NCBI GenBank assembly: GCA_964487745.1
Contig: CAZASG010000013.1
Span: 17,500-81,499 of the forward strand
DNA length: 64,000 bases
Source of the DNA: Desulfolinea sp964487745
GTDB taxonomy: Bacteria > Chloroflexota > Anaerolineae > Anaerolineales > Villigracilaceae
Direction: 5' to 3'
Of this stretch, positions 33,604 through 42,692 are shown in pieces. Position numbers and translations under genes: made by a program. The notes under the pieces are model-generated. The model was given only the letters and a program-made list of their open reading frames with translations. It made no database searches and was not told the DNA's origin. Positions within the stretch are counted from its first letter, which is position 1, and every line of letters starts with the position of its first letter.

Positions 33604-34671
33604 ATGACCCTGCGTACACGGATGCTACTAACCGTTGCCATCATCATCACGATGACCATGTTCATTTTGGGCATCGTATTCAGTTGGAATATTGACAGCA
33701 CGGTACTTAAAGCACAATTATGGCGTATGGGGGGCGTTGCGCTCTTTGTGCTGGCCTTGGCCATCTTTATCACCTATCTCCTTGCAAACAGGATCACCAA
33801 ACCCATCTCAAAAATATCAGATGCTGCTCACGCCGTCCAATCAGGCGAGTATGAAGCGAAAGACCTGGAAGAGATCATCCAACGCCCGGATGAATTGGGG
33901 GAGCTAGGCAAAGTTTTCGACAAAATGGCGCGCGAAGTCGCTGAACGTGACAAACGCCTGCAATTGTTCAAAGTCATCATCCCAATGGGCGTTCGCCTCT
34001 CCGCCGAAAAGGATTTCGACCGTCTGCTCGAAATGATGGTCATCGAGGCCCAAAAAGTGACCAACGCCGATGGTGGCACACTCTATCTGCGTGAGGGAGA
34101 TAAGCTCCGCTTTGTTGTTTTGAGAAATGATTCTTTGGATATTCAAATGGGCGGGCGAACAGGAAAAGAAATTGCCTTTTCTCCCCTGAATTTATACGAT
34201 GAAAATGGCAACGAGAATCTTTCCAATGTGGCAGCGTACGTCGCGATCAAAGGGGAACGAGTCCACTTGGCAGATGCTTATACAGCCAAGGGATTTGACT
34301 TCTCTGGCACAAAACGCTTCGATAAAAGCACCGGTTATCGCTCTAAATCCTTTCTCGCATTTCCCCTCGAAGGCGATGATGGCAAGGTTATCGGTGTACT
34401 CCAACTCATTAATGCGCTTGACCCGGAAAAAGGGGAAATCATTCCCTTCTCATCAGATGAAGTGATCCAAGGCTTATCCTTACTTACTTCGGCTGCGTTG
34501 GCAGGCTATATCCGCGCAGAGGCATTAAGGCAGGAGATCAATAAGTTGCGTATTGAAATAGATGAAAAGAAACGTGATGTACAAGTCGCTGAGATCACAG
34601 ATTCGGCGTATTTCAGAGAGTTACATGCCAAAGCCAGGGAAGTACGCGCGCAGAAAAAGAAGAGAAAGTAA
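33604..34671 (+). CDS. Membrane HAMP-GAF signalling protein without output domain
   Basis: A 355-residue protein. Two close N-terminal helices (8-28, 40-62) with almost no extracellular loop are followed by a HAMP domain (ITKPISKISDAAHAVQSGEYEA...DELGELGKVFDKMA), a short coiled coil, a GAF domain from about 120 to 290 (GGTLYLREGDKLRFVVLRND...FDKSTGYRSKSFLAFPL) and a charged C-terminal coiled coil. No kinase, cyclase or GGDEF domain follows, so it must signal by protein contact. The MinD-like ATPase just upstream is the likely partner. Confidence 0.83.
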   Translation: MTLRTRMLLTVAIIITMTMFILGIVFSWNIDSTVLKAQLWRMGGVALFVLALAIFITYLLANRITKPISKISDAAHAVQSGEYEAKDLEEIIQRPDELGELGKVFDKMAREVAERDKRLQLFKVIIPMGVRLSAEKDFDRLLEMMVIEAQKVTNADGGTLYLREGDKLRFVVLRNDSLDIQMGGRTGKEIAFSPLNLYDENGNENLSNVAAYVAIKGERVHLADAYTAKGFDFSGTKRFDKSTGYRSKSFLAFPLEGDDGKVIGVLQLINALDPEKGEIIPFSSDEVIQGLSLLTSAALAGYIRAEALRQEINKLRIEIDEKKRDVQVAEITDSAYFRELHAKAREVRAQKKKRK

Positions 34672-34683
34672 ATAACCTCAAAG

Positions 34684-34710
34684 AAAAAGTCCCCGTTTCG
34701 GGGACTTTTT
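34684..34710. terminator. Bidirectional terminator
   Basis: AAAAAGTCCCC, loop GTTTC, GGGGACTTTTT; between the convergent HAMP-GAF and nucleotide-transporter-like genes. Confidence 0.85.
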
Positions 34711-34712
34711 GA

Positions 34713-36167
34713 TCAAAGTTCATCCAGCTTTTCAAGGGGACTTGCAGTTCGCTTACGGCGGGCAACACGCCACGAGAGCAGGCTGTCCTCATAAGTAGCA
34801 CGGATGCGGAAGGCGATGAATATCGCTGCAAAAGCTGCCACAAGCGCAGCAAGCAAGTCGAGGCTGTGAGCGTTCTCGAGTCCCATATCCAAAACAGGTA
34901 ATAAAAACCGCATCCCGCCAATAAAGATCGCTGCAAACAAAGAGCCGATAATATATGAATAGCTTCCGAGAAGCCCGCGTACACGTCCGCGCTTTTTGGG
35001 AGGCACCAAAGTATAAAGGGATTGATAGAGGGGCATATACCAACCCCGATAAACGATGATCGAGATGAAGAGGGCGCTGACCCCACCCCAGATGCCGGGG
35101 ATAAAGAAGGCAAGCCCAACGCCGATCAGGATGGTAAAAGGCAAAAAGAAATATCCATTCTTTGGGGAAATTCGCTCGAGGAGTTCATCGCCGATCGTCC
35201 ACTGAAAGAGAAGGGGTAAAAGCAGAACCGTAATATTGTAAATACTGTAAAGCGTCTGAAATTGATAACCTTGAGCGGAAGCAGTGTCCAGTGTGACATA
35301 GAAATTATAGAGCAAAAGGGTTAGCGCAATCCATGTAACGGCTACCAGGCTGGCGACATTGCGAAAGAAGGGGACTTCATTGATGGTCTCAAAGCAATCC
35401 TTGATATTCTCAAGCCAGGGAGTATCTTCCTGCGCGGGGAAAGTTGTCTGGAATTTAGGGAGACGCGAAAAGGCAAGTACACCAATTGCGAAAAGCAGAG
35501 CGCTAATACCCATGAGCATGATCGGGTTTTGGATCAGGCTCTGACTAAGTTCAGCATAGCCCAATAATCCTGTGAGCGTAAAGAGACTGTAGCCGATCAA
35601 ACGCCCCAACAGATCGCCGGAAGAAAGTACTGGAAAAAACTTCTTTGCTTCAGAAGGGCTATAAACCTGATTTGCCAAATTCCAGAGCGCCATCGGGAAA
35701 AGGATGCCTTGCTGTGCATAGATCAGGTACATCAAGGGGTAAAGCACTTTGGTCGGGATATTGATATAAAAAAGATATGCGAGCAGGAGATAGGTTAGAA
35801 AGAGGAAAAAGATAAGTGCTCTGATCATTTTCATGCGAGCTACACGATCGATCAACTGGATGATCGTGCCTGAGATGACCAAGTTCAGGCTCAACTCAGC
35901 AACCCAAAGCCAGGGCAGATTTTGAATACCCGTATGACCAATAAAGCCAGAAACTGCAATAACATCCACTATGCCCAGCACAAAGGTGTTTACCAGCGAT
36001 GCGCCGATCAGTGCAACCAACATCCAAAGCTTTTGCTTGGGGAGTGTTTCTGAAGTTTCTCGTGTATGAGTTACACGTGCTTCTTCCTCAACAAGCCTTT
36101 CGGCAAGAGCTTTTTCAATATCTCTTTTACGGAGAACACCTGTTCCCAAGCTAGTATCATTGTGCAT
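34713..36167 (-). CDS. Major-facilitator-like / ATP:ADP-antiporter-like membrane protein
   Basis: A 484-residue protein with a 45-residue charged cytoplasmic N-terminal segment and about twelve helices. The pattern of helix 5-6 (LWNLANQVYSPSEAKKFFPVLSSGDLLGRLIGYS) resembles NTT/TlcA nucleotide transporters and related MFS proteins, in which a similar AKR-x4-G segment is conserved. Free-living bacteria have such proteins of unknown cargo, so nucleotide exchange is not implied. It is monocistronic and convergent with the HAMP-GAF gene. Confidence 0.65.
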   Translation of the reverse strand: MHNDTSLGTGVLRKRDIEKALAERLVEEEARVTHTRETSETLPKQKLWMLVALIGASLVNTFVLGIVDVIAVSGFIGHTGIQNLPWLWVAELSLNLVISGTIIQLIDRVARMKMIRALIFFLFLTYLLLAYLFYINIPTKVLYPLMYLIYAQQGILFPMALWNLANQVYSPSEAKKFFPVLSSGDLLGRLIGYSLFTLTGLLGYAELSQSLIQNPIMLMGISALLFAIGVLAFSRLPKFQTTFPAQEDTPWLENIKDCFETINEVPFFRNVASLVAVTWIALTLLLYNFYVTLDTASAQGYQFQTLYSIYNITVLLLPLLFQWTIGDELLERISPKNGYFFLPFTILIGVGLAFFIPGIWGGVSALFISIIVYRGWYMPLYQSLYTLVPPKKRGRVRGLLGSYSYIIGSLFAAIFIGGMRFLLPVLDMGLENAHSLDLLAALVAAFAAIFIAFRIRATYEDSLLSWRVARRKRTASPLEKLDEL

Positions 36168-36340
36168 GTTGCTATCCTTATTCCTGATTTAGACAAGTCA
36201 GTGTATATGATTTATCTCTCGAAGTCAACAAACACACCCTTACTTTCACTCGCCTCCTTCCTTATAGGATACAAATCTCGGTTACAATTATCACACCTAA
36301 AAACACCATCATATTTAATAAAAAATGCAGAAAGAAAAAG

Positions 36341-37636
36341 ATGCGCACAGTAGATATTATTACAAAAAAGCGTGATAATGGGGAGCTCACAAAAGAAGAG
36401 ATCGATTTCTTTATTAGTGGTTTTGCAACGGGTGAAATTCCTGATTACCAAGCAGCAGCCTGGGCAATGGCAGTATTGCTCAATGGCATGAATCCCCGCG
36501 AAACAACAGATCTGACCCTCGCTATAGCGGCATCGGGCGATGTGCTTGACCTTTCAGATGTAGTCGATATTGCCGTTGACAAACATTCATCCGGTGGCGT
36601 TGGCGATAAAACCACGCTGGTAGTACTCCCCATCGTTGCTGCACGTGGATTGCCCGTTGGCAAAATGTCCGGACGTGGGCTCGGATTCAGCGGCGGGACG
36701 CTCGATAAATTGGAATCGATCCCGGGCTTCCGCGTTGACCTGACGACAGAAGAGTTTAAAGACCAACTCCGCGATGTGGGAATGGTCCTTTCCGGGCAAA
36801 GCGCCGATCTCGCTCCCGCAGACGGAAAACTTTATGCTCTCCGTGACGTGAGCGGGACAGTACCATCCATCCCCTTGATCGCATCGTCGATCATGAGCAA
36901 AAAGATCGCTGCCGGCGCACAAGCCATTGTTTTGGATGTAAAACTGGGCCTAGGCGCTTTTATGGCAACTCTAGAAGATGCCCGTGAACTAGGCAGGCAG
37001 ATGGTGGCTATTGGTGAGTTGGCAGGGCGAAAAACTGTTGCCCTCCTCTCAGATATGAATCAGCCTCTCGGACATGCTGTGGGGAACGCCCTCGAAGTAC
37101 TCGAGGCGCTTGATGCCCTCCACGGTCGTGGACCGGAAGATTTTCGTGAACACTGCCTTCACGTGGCAGCCGAGATGCTGGTTTTGGGCGCACGCGCCGA
37201 AAATATCACCGAAGCACGCAAAATGGCAGAAGAGGCAATTGCCGATGGCAGCGCTTTTGAGAAATTCCGTGAGTTGATTGCAGCACAAGGTGGCGATCTG
37301 GATTTTGTTGATCACCCCGAAAAGTTGCCAAAGGCAACGCTGATCGAGACTATCCCATCTCCCCATAGCGGGAGCCTGCTCGAAGTCCACGCGCGTCTCA
37401 TCGGCGAAGCTGCGGTCGACCTTGGGGCAGGGCGCGCCCAGAAGGGCGATCCCATCGATCATGCGGTTGGTTTCATCATCCATCACAAAGTTGGCGACAA
37501 GATCGAAGTTGGCGCCCCACTTTTCACCATCCACGCCAATAATGCTGCATTATTGGAAAGGGCACGCGAAGAGGTGCTTGCAGCACATCGTTTTAGCGAT
37601 GAACCTGTAGCCCCCCTACCTTTATTCTATACATAA
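36341..37636 (+). CDS. pdp: Pyrimidine-nucleoside / thymidine phosphorylase
   Basis: A 431-residue enzyme cleaving uridine, thymidine or deoxyuridine with phosphate to base and (deoxy)ribose-1-phosphate. The N-terminal helical domain starts MRTVDIITKKRDNGELTKEEI. The phosphate loop VDKHSSGGVGDKTTLVVLP and the signature SGRGLGFSGGTLDKLESIPG are intact, and K-x-D near DVKLGLGAFM completes the site. It fits the nucleoside-uptake theme of the two BMP importers, although it is not adjacent to them. No strong Shine-Dalgarno is seen. Confidence 0.93.
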   Translation: MRTVDIITKKRDNGELTKEEIDFFISGFATGEIPDYQAAAWAMAVLLNGMNPRETTDLTLAIAASGDVLDLSDVVDIAVDKHSSGGVGDKTTLVVLPIVAARGLPVGKMSGRGLGFSGGTLDKLESIPGFRVDLTTEEFKDQLRDVGMVLSGQSADLAPADGKLYALRDVSGTVPSIPLIASSIMSKKIAAGAQAIVLDVKLGLGAFMATLEDARELGRQMVAIGELAGRKTVALLSDMNQPLGHAVGNALEVLEALDALHGRGPEDFREHCLHVAAEMLVLGARAENITEARKMAEEAIADGSAFEKFRELIAAQGGDLDFVDHPEKLPKATLIETIPSPHSGSLLEVHARLIGEAAVDLGAGRAQKGDPIDHAVGFIIHHKVGDKIEVGAPLFTIHANNAALLERAREEVLAAHRFSDEPVAPLPLFYT

Positions 37637-37689
37637 TCGCTTGCGAAAATCTAAGGAATAGTGCATACTAATCGAAGGAGTGTGCAGAC

Positions 37690-40557
37690 ATGGCAAAAGT
37701 ATCTCTACGAATCTACAATCGGGAAATTGGAACTTTGATCGATCAAGGTCAAATAGAAGAGGCTGTCGGTCATTGTCATCATATTCTCAAAACTTATCCC
37801 AAACATCTCGAAACCTATCGCTTGCTGGGCAAAGCCTATCTTGAAGCCAAGCGTTATAAAGATGCGACAGATATTTTCTCACGTCTGATCATGTCTGTAC
37901 CCGATGATTTTGTTGCTCATGTTGGCATGAGCCTGATCTCAGATGAAACTGATAAATTCGATGAAGCCATCTGGCATATGGAACGTGCCTTTGAATCACA
38001 GCCATCCAATGCCGCCGTGCAATCAGAATTACAGCGTCTTTACGGTCGCCGCGATGGTGTACAACCTCCCAAGATCCGTATGACCAGTGGCGCCCTCGCC
38101 AATGTTTATGTGCAGGGCGAACTATATACACAAGCCATTGCCGAGATTATGAGCGTTGAAGCGCAAGACCCCGGGCGAATGGATATGCAAGTGCTCCTCT
38201 CCAAAGCTTATTTCTACTCAGGGCAGCGCGTAGAAGCCTCCAAGATCGCATCTGATCTACTTGCCAAATATCCCTACTGTCTCGATGCAAATCGAATTTT
38301 AGTTGAAGTACTGCCGGAAACGAACCGTGCTGAAAGCACACAAGTTTACCGCCATCGAGTCAATGCCCTTGATCCTTACGCGACCTTTGTAAAAGGCTCC
38401 ATATTCAATATCGACGAAGTCCCTGATGCCGCTATTAGCCTGGAACGACTAGACTGGCATCCCGGCGATACCCCTCAACTGGATAGCGATTGGGATTCAT
38501 CTTCGGGCATTCAACTCGAAGAGGAAGAAGAGGAACAACCTGCCTGGCTCAAAGAAGGGGCAGACACACCAGAACCTGAACCTGCTTCCGCTAAGGATAC
38601 AACTGCCGAAGAAGAGGGTATTCCCGACTTCATGCGTGAAGCAGGCTGGGGAGCCTCCTCCGGCGCAGCCGAGGAACCTGGCTCCATACTCGATGAATCC
38701 AATGGCGATGATGAGCCCATCGAGCAAGGCGAAATGCCAGACTGGATGAAAGATATCGCCCCAAAACCGGAAGAACTGGCAGCGGAGCAAGAAAACGAGA
38801 TGGGAGATGAGATGGCTGATGAATGGATCGATGACCTTCTCGGTGATAGTGAAGATGAGAAACCTGTAGAAAAGAAAGCCGAAAGCACTGATGACATCGG
38901 TGATCTGGGCACATCCAGCGAAGAGCAGGATGCCGCGCTGAACTGGCTTGAAAACCTCGCTGCCAATCAGGGTGCAAATCCCGAAGAACTCATCACTGAT
39001 CCCAACGCACGTACTGAAGAAGCGCCAGAATGGGTGCAAAAAGCCCAAGATCAAGATATCAGTGTTGAACCTTTTGAACCTGTAGAACCTGCTCCCGTTA
39101 TGGACAAAGCCGGAGCTGGCGATGTTCCCAAGTGGCTGCAAGATGACGAAGGGCCGGAAGTTGTTCCTGAAATGGAAGCAAGCCCCCCGGCGGACGAGCC
39201 GCAAACTCCTGTTGAATCCGTGCCTGTATCTGACCCAACGATCGGTGATTTGGGCACATCCAGCGAAGAACAAGATGCCGCGCTGAACTGGCTTGAAAAT
39301 CTCGCTGCAAATCAGGGCGCAGACCCGGAAGAGCTCATCACCGATCCCAACGCTCGCACAGAAGATGCACCGGAATGGGTCCAAAAAGCACAGGATGTCA
39401 GTGTTGAAACCCCTGCAGAGGAAGCCATACCACCTGCACCAGCAGCAAGTGAAGTAGACGATATGTCATGGCTCAATGAAGTGGGCACAGAGGATATCCC
39501 AGCGTCTGCTGAAAGCAGCCCAGAGGATGCTCCTGAATTATTACAGGAAGAAAAAACTGACGAACCCGCACCCACTGCTCCTGCCGAAAGCGAAGCAGAA
39601 GATGATATGGCCTGGCTTAACGCGCTTAGCGATGATGCAGCCCTACTCTCTACTGATGAAAAGGAAGAAGATGCCCTCCTGGCAGAAAGTGCCAAGGTAA
39701 AACTCGACCAGGGTATTCTTACTCCCGAACCTTCAGCTCCACCTCCAGTTGCCGAAGAACCTGATATGCCAGCGGTAATGGAAGAGCCAGCCGAAGAATT
39801 GCCCGAAATGCCTGCTGAACAGCCAGCAGAAACAGAAGAAGGCGACACCACTCCCACCTGGATCAGACGCATGGATAGTGGCGAAACCTCGGCACCTCCA
39901 CCCACTGAAAGTGAGCTAACACAAGGAGACGATGATCTTCCCACCTGGCTCTCCAATCTGGGTGGTGAAACCGATGAAGCTACTCCGCAGGAAGAAGACC
40001 TGCCCGATTGGCTCCAATCGGAAGAAGGGACTGCCCCAGCCCCCGTCGTGGATGAAGTCAAACCCGTCCAGGCAGATGAATGGAAACCTGTAGAACCGGT
40101 AGCAGGATCGGAAGAGAAGGTTGTGAAAGAATCGGTTATTCCTCCCTTGCCTTTAGCCGAGCCTCAAGAAGCACCCATTCAAGAAGAAACCAAGGCTCCT
40201 GAAGCGCCTGTTGAAAGTGAAACTGTTCAGCCTGAGCCGGTTGCAGAAAAAGCTGCGGCCGAGAAACCCGCGCGCAAACCCAAACGAATGGATACAACCA
40301 TGCTGCGCGACGTCACCCTGATGGGCGCGCAAGCCGCCATGCAGGAGGGCAATGTGACCGCTGCCCTGGCTGAGTATGAAAAACTTATCAAGAAAAATCG
40401 TCTACTGGAAGAAACCATCGCTGATCTGCGCGAAGCCCTTTACGAATATCCCGTCGATGTTACGATCTGGCAGACACTGGGCGATGCCTATATGCGAGTT
40501 GGGCGTTTGCAAGATGCCCTCGATGCATATACCAAAGCGGAAGAATTATTGCGGTAA
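37690..40557 (+). CDS. Large acidic TPR protein with internal duplication
   Basis: A 955-residue cytoplasmic protein. TPR repeats occupy about residues 10-230 (EEAVGHCHHILKTYPKHLETYRLLGKAYLEAKRYKDATDIF). A very acidic, Pro/Ala/Glu-rich low-complexity middle (about 260-860) follows. Short TPRs return at the C end (LQDALDAYTKAEELL). The middle is punctuated by short hydrophobic motifs such as PDWM, PAWL, PEWV, PKWL, PTWL and PDWL at fairly regular spacing, which look like linear binding motifs. A 52-residue block occurs twice (DNA 38896-39051 and 39241-39396). GAAGGAG precedes the ATG. It probably acts as a scaffold; its partners are unknown. Confidence 0.8.
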   Translation: MAKVSLRIYNREIGTLIDQGQIEEAVGHCHHILKTYPKHLETYRLLGKAYLEAKRYKDATDIFSRLIMSVPDDFVAHVGMSLISDETDKFDEAIWHMERAFESQPSNAAVQSELQRLYGRRDGVQPPKIRMTSGALANVYVQGELYTQAIAEIMSVEAQDPGRMDMQVLLSKAYFYSGQRVEASKIASDLLAKYPYCLDANRILVEVLPETNRAESTQVYRHRVNALDPYATFVKGSIFNIDEVPDAAISLERLDWHPGDTPQLDSDWDSSSGIQLEEEEEEQPAWLKEGADTPEPEPASAKDTTAEEEGIPDFMREAGWGASSGAAEEPGSILDESNGDDEPIEQGEMPDWMKDIAPKPEELAAEQENEMGDEMADEWIDDLLGDSEDEKPVEKKAESTDDIGDLGTSSEEQDAALNWLENLAANQGANPEELITDPNARTEEAPEWVQKAQDQDISVEPFEPVEPAPVMDKAGAGDVPKWLQDDEGPEVVPEMEASPPADEPQTPVESVPVSDPTIGDLGTSSEEQDAALNWLENLAANQGADPEELITDPNARTEDAPEWVQKAQDVSVETPAEEAIPPAPAASEVDDMSWLNEVGTEDIPASAESSPEDAPELLQEEKTDEPAPTAPAESEAEDDMAWLNALSDDAALLSTDEKEEDALLAESAKVKLDQGILTPEPSAPPPVAEEPDMPAVMEEPAEELPEMPAEQPAETEEGDTTPTWIRRMDSGETSAPPPTESELTQGDDDLPTWLSNLGGETDEATPQEEDLPDWLQSEEGTAPAPVVDEVKPVQADEWKPVEPVAGSEEKVVKESVIPPLPLAEPQEAPIQEETKAPEAPVESETVQPEPVAEKAAAEKPARKPKRMDTTMLRDVTLMGAQAAMQEGNVTAALAEYEKLIKKNRLLEETIADLREALYEYPVDVTIWQTLGDAYMRVGRLQDALDAYTKAEELLR
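38896..39051 (+). repeat. Internal duplication in TPR gene, copy 1
   Basis: 156 bases coding IGDLGTSSEEQDAALNWLEN... through EWVQKAQD; nearly the same block recurs at 39241-39396, with mostly synonymous differences. Confidence 0.85.
39241..39396 (+). repeat. Internal duplication in TPR gene, copy 2
   Basis: Second copy of the 52-residue block, 345 bases downstream of copy 1. Protein identity is nearly complete while third-codon positions differ, indicating an old duplication kept by selection. Confidence 0.85.
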
Positions 40558-40668
40558 AATACTGCGGTTTGAAAAAACGTACTCGTTTCCTGGAGAGTCC
40601 AGCCCAAAAAGCTGGACTCTCAGTTGGTCACTGAGACAATAAATACAAATTATTTTTTGGAGGAAGTT

Positions 40669-41118
40669 GTGGAACGAACCTTTGTACTTGTAAAACCGGA
40701 TGGCGTTCAGCGTGGGCTCGTCGGTGAAATTATTGCCCGTCTCGAACGTCGCGGTCTGCGTTTGGCAGCCGCCAAATTCATGGCAGTCAGCATGGAATTG
40801 GCAGAAACCCATTACGGCATTCATAAGGGCAAACCCTTTTATGATGGCTTGATCGAATACATCACCTCTGCCCCCGTCATGGCAATGGTATGGGAAGGTC
40901 CCAATGCTGTCGCCGCTGTGCGTCAGACCATGGGCGCTACTCGCCCCACCGAAGCCGCTCCCGGCTCCGTACGCCATGACTATGGTCTCGAAGTAGGTCG
41001 CAATATCACCCACGCTTCAGACAGTGTAGAGAACGGCAAGCTTGAAACTGAACTCTGGTTCAAAGCCGAAGAGCTCGTCGACTGGCAGCGCGATACTGAC
41101 CGCTGGATTTTTGAATAA
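40669..41118 (+). CDS. ndk: Nucleoside-diphosphate kinase
   Basis: A 149-residue enzyme transferring phosphate between NTPs and NDPs through the phosphohistidine H115 in NITHASDS, the family active-site signature. ERTFVLVKPDGVQRGLVGEII at the N end is typical. The frame is open upstream to a TTG at 40624, but TTGGAGGA at 40658-40664 and alignment with the family point to the GTG at 40669 as the start. It lies about 110 bases past the TPR gene and ends at a strong palindromic terminator. Confidence 0.95.
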   Translation: MERTFVLVKPDGVQRGLVGEIIARLERRGLRLAAAKFMAVSMELAETHYGIHKGKPFYDGLIEYITSAPVMAMVWEGPNAVAAVRQTMGATRPTEAAPGSVRHDYGLEVGRNITHASDSVENGKLETELWFKAEELVDWQRDTDRWIFE

Positions 41119-41133
41119 AATCACCCTAAAGCA

Positions 41134-41170
41134 AAAGATGCCGAGCATTTTGAAAATGCTCGGCATCTTT
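41134..41170. terminator. Bidirectional terminator
   Basis: AAAGATGCCGAGCATTTT (41134-41151) pairs with 41153-41170, between convergent ndk and rsfS. Confidence 0.85.
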
Positions 41171-41177
41171 ATTTAAT

Positions 41178-41519
41178 CTACTGAATATGCACCAACGGCT
41201 TGCCTTCCCACAGCTCCTCCAGTGCATAATAATCGCGCTGATCGGGCGAAAAGAGATGTACGATCACATCGCCGTAATCGACGAGCAGCCAGCCATCGCG
41301 CGACTGGCCTTCTAAATGCCCCTTAAGCTGATGCGATGTCTTGATCTTACGCACCAGATCATCTGCCAAACCGTCTAACATGCGGTCGCTGGTACCAGTA
41401 CACAAGACAAAATAATCACAAAATTCCGTCACCCCGCGCAGATCGAGCAAGAGAATATCCTCACCCTTTTTTTCTTCCAATGCGTCAACAATAGCATATT
41501 GTAATTCCTGTTCGTTCAA
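41178..41519 (-). CDS. rsfS: Ribosome silencing factor RsfS
   Basis: A 113-residue protein of the RsfS/YbeB/Iojap family. It binds ribosomal protein L14 and blocks subunit joining when nutrients are short. DILLLDLRGVTEFCDYFVLCTGTSDRML and WLLVDYGDVIVHLFSPDQRDYYALEELW are diagnostic. RBS AGGAG lies directly before the start. It is nine bases downstream of thpR. In many genomes it sits next to nadD; here nadD is 7 kb away. Confidence 0.95.
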   Translation of the reverse strand: MNEQELQYAIVDALEEKKGEDILLLDLRGVTEFCDYFVLCTGTSDRMLDGLADDLVRKIKTSHQLKGHLEGQSRDGWLLVDYGDVIVHLFSPDQRDYYALEELWEGKPLVHIQ

Positions 41520-41528
41520 AAAACTCTC

Positions 41529-42110
41529 CTAACCTGCCAAACTGGCTTCAAATAAAGAGCGATACTCCGCTCCAGTTGGCTTTAATTTACTTTCAAATAG
41601 ATGGATGGAATTCACTTGAATTCTACCAAAGTTCAATTCCCGATTTTCTTCAACTGCACGACGGATCCGGATACGCTCATTCTCACGGACACCCTGCCTG
41701 ATACGCGCAAGTGTGAGATGTGCTGAAAAGCGACGTCTTTCCGCTTCGCTCCCAATTCGGCTTGCTGCCGCCTCCACACATCGGTGCAACGAGGCAAGTT
41801 CTCCGTTATCCCGCACCCCTGCCCAGATCACGCGTGGACGCGAAAAACTGGCAAAGACTCCCATCCCGCAAATGTCGATCTCAAAGGGCGTAAACCCTGC
41901 AACTTCTTCAGACAAAAATCCTTTCAGCTTCTCCAACTCATCGAGGGGCGTATCACCCAGAAATTTAAGCGTGAGATGGATATTACTCACAGCCACCCAA
42001 CGCACCAGTGGACGAGACAATGCCCGTCGCATGGCAGCTGTTTCTCGATAGAGTTTTTCTTTCAGGGCTGAGGGGATTTCGACCGCGATAAAGGCGCGCA
42101 CCAAGTTCAT
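41529..42110 (-). CDS. thpR: RNA 2',3'-cyclic phosphodiesterase
   Basis: A 193-residue 2H phosphoesterase. The two catalytic HxTx motifs are H45-L-T-L and H131-L-T-L. It hydrolyses 2',3'-cyclic phosphates and was first found as a tRNA 2'-5' ligase activity. RAFIAVEIPSALKEKL at the N end is typical. It lies 15 bases downstream of the response-regulator gene and upstream of rsfS, so the three minus-strand genes probably form one operon. Confidence 0.9.
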   Translation of the reverse strand: MNLVRAFIAVEIPSALKEKLYRETAAMRRALSRPLVRWVAVSNIHLTLKFLGDTPLDELEKLKGFLSEEVAGFTPFEIDICGMGVFASFSRPRVIWAGVRDNGELASLHRCVEAAASRIGSEAERRRFSAHLTLARIRQGVRENERIRIRRAVEENRELNFGRIQVNSIHLFESKLKPTGAEYRSLFEASLAG

Positions 42111-42125
42111 AAACCGCCGAGCAAG

Positions 42126-42512
42126 TTACTCTTCAAGGGCGGGGACGAGTTCCTCCACCGCGGTCTTCAACTCAAGAAATCCGACGGGTTTGGTCAAATA
42201 GCGCGAGGCGCCTGCGTCCATCCCGGTCTTGATATCCGAGGGCATACTCTTTGCCGAAACAAGAATGACGGGAATATTATGTAAATGGGGTTCACGGCGC
42301 ATGAAACGCAACACTTCCAAACCGGAGACGTCCGGCATCATGATATCCAGAATAACGAGGTCGGGTTCTTCGGCTGAGATGATACCAATAGCAGGGGTGC
42401 TGCTAAAGATCTTAATGACCTCATAGCCGCTCACGCGCATCATCTCAGCGAACATTTCAGCGGCATCGGGTTCGTCTTCTACGACGATCACTTTTCTCTT
42501 TGGGGAGGTCAT
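42126..42512 (-). CDS. Stand-alone response regulator (REC domain)
   Basis: A 128-residue CheY-like receiver. Acidic pocket E12/D13, phosphorylation site D56 (LVILDIMMPDVSG), the switch residue in PVILVSAKS and the lysine there are all in place. No output domain follows, so it acts by protein contact. The frame is open 75 bases further upstream, but the family start MTSPKRKVIVVEDE and the purine-rich AAAGAAAG leader support ATG 42512. No histidine kinase is adjacent. Confidence 0.9.
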   Translation of the reverse strand: MTSPKRKVIVVEDEPDAAEMFAEMMRVSGYEVIKIFSSTPAIGIISAEEPDLVILDIMMPDVSGLEVLRFMRREPHLHNIPVILVSAKSMPSDIKTGMDAGASRYLTKPVGFLELKTAVEELVPALEE

Positions 42513-42692
42513 AAAATCTTTCTTTTCCTTTTGGTCAAAATCTTGGGTAAAAATAGCATAAGTCAGATGAAAAAACAAGAGTGGCAAAAGTCATATTGGA
42601 AAAGTACGTCCACGCAGAACCGAAGCCTAAGAATCGGGTTATAGCGAGGGAGGGATGACACTATCCCCGATCTTTATTAGGAGTTTTAAAAA

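Noticed and set aside
34713..36167. Parasite-type ATP:ADP translocase indicating an intracellular lifestyle
   Set aside because: Similarity is only to the broad superfamily, and the rest of the window shows full free-living metabolism.
38497..40061. Several long minus-strand and shifted-frame ORFs
   Set aside because: Shadows of the Glu/Ala/Pro-rich TPR gene; low-complexity codons suppress stops on the other strand.
42590..42690. Riboswitch or biotin operator upstream of bioY
   Set aside because: Only short local hairpins are seen; no known riboswitch core or BirA palindrome recognised.
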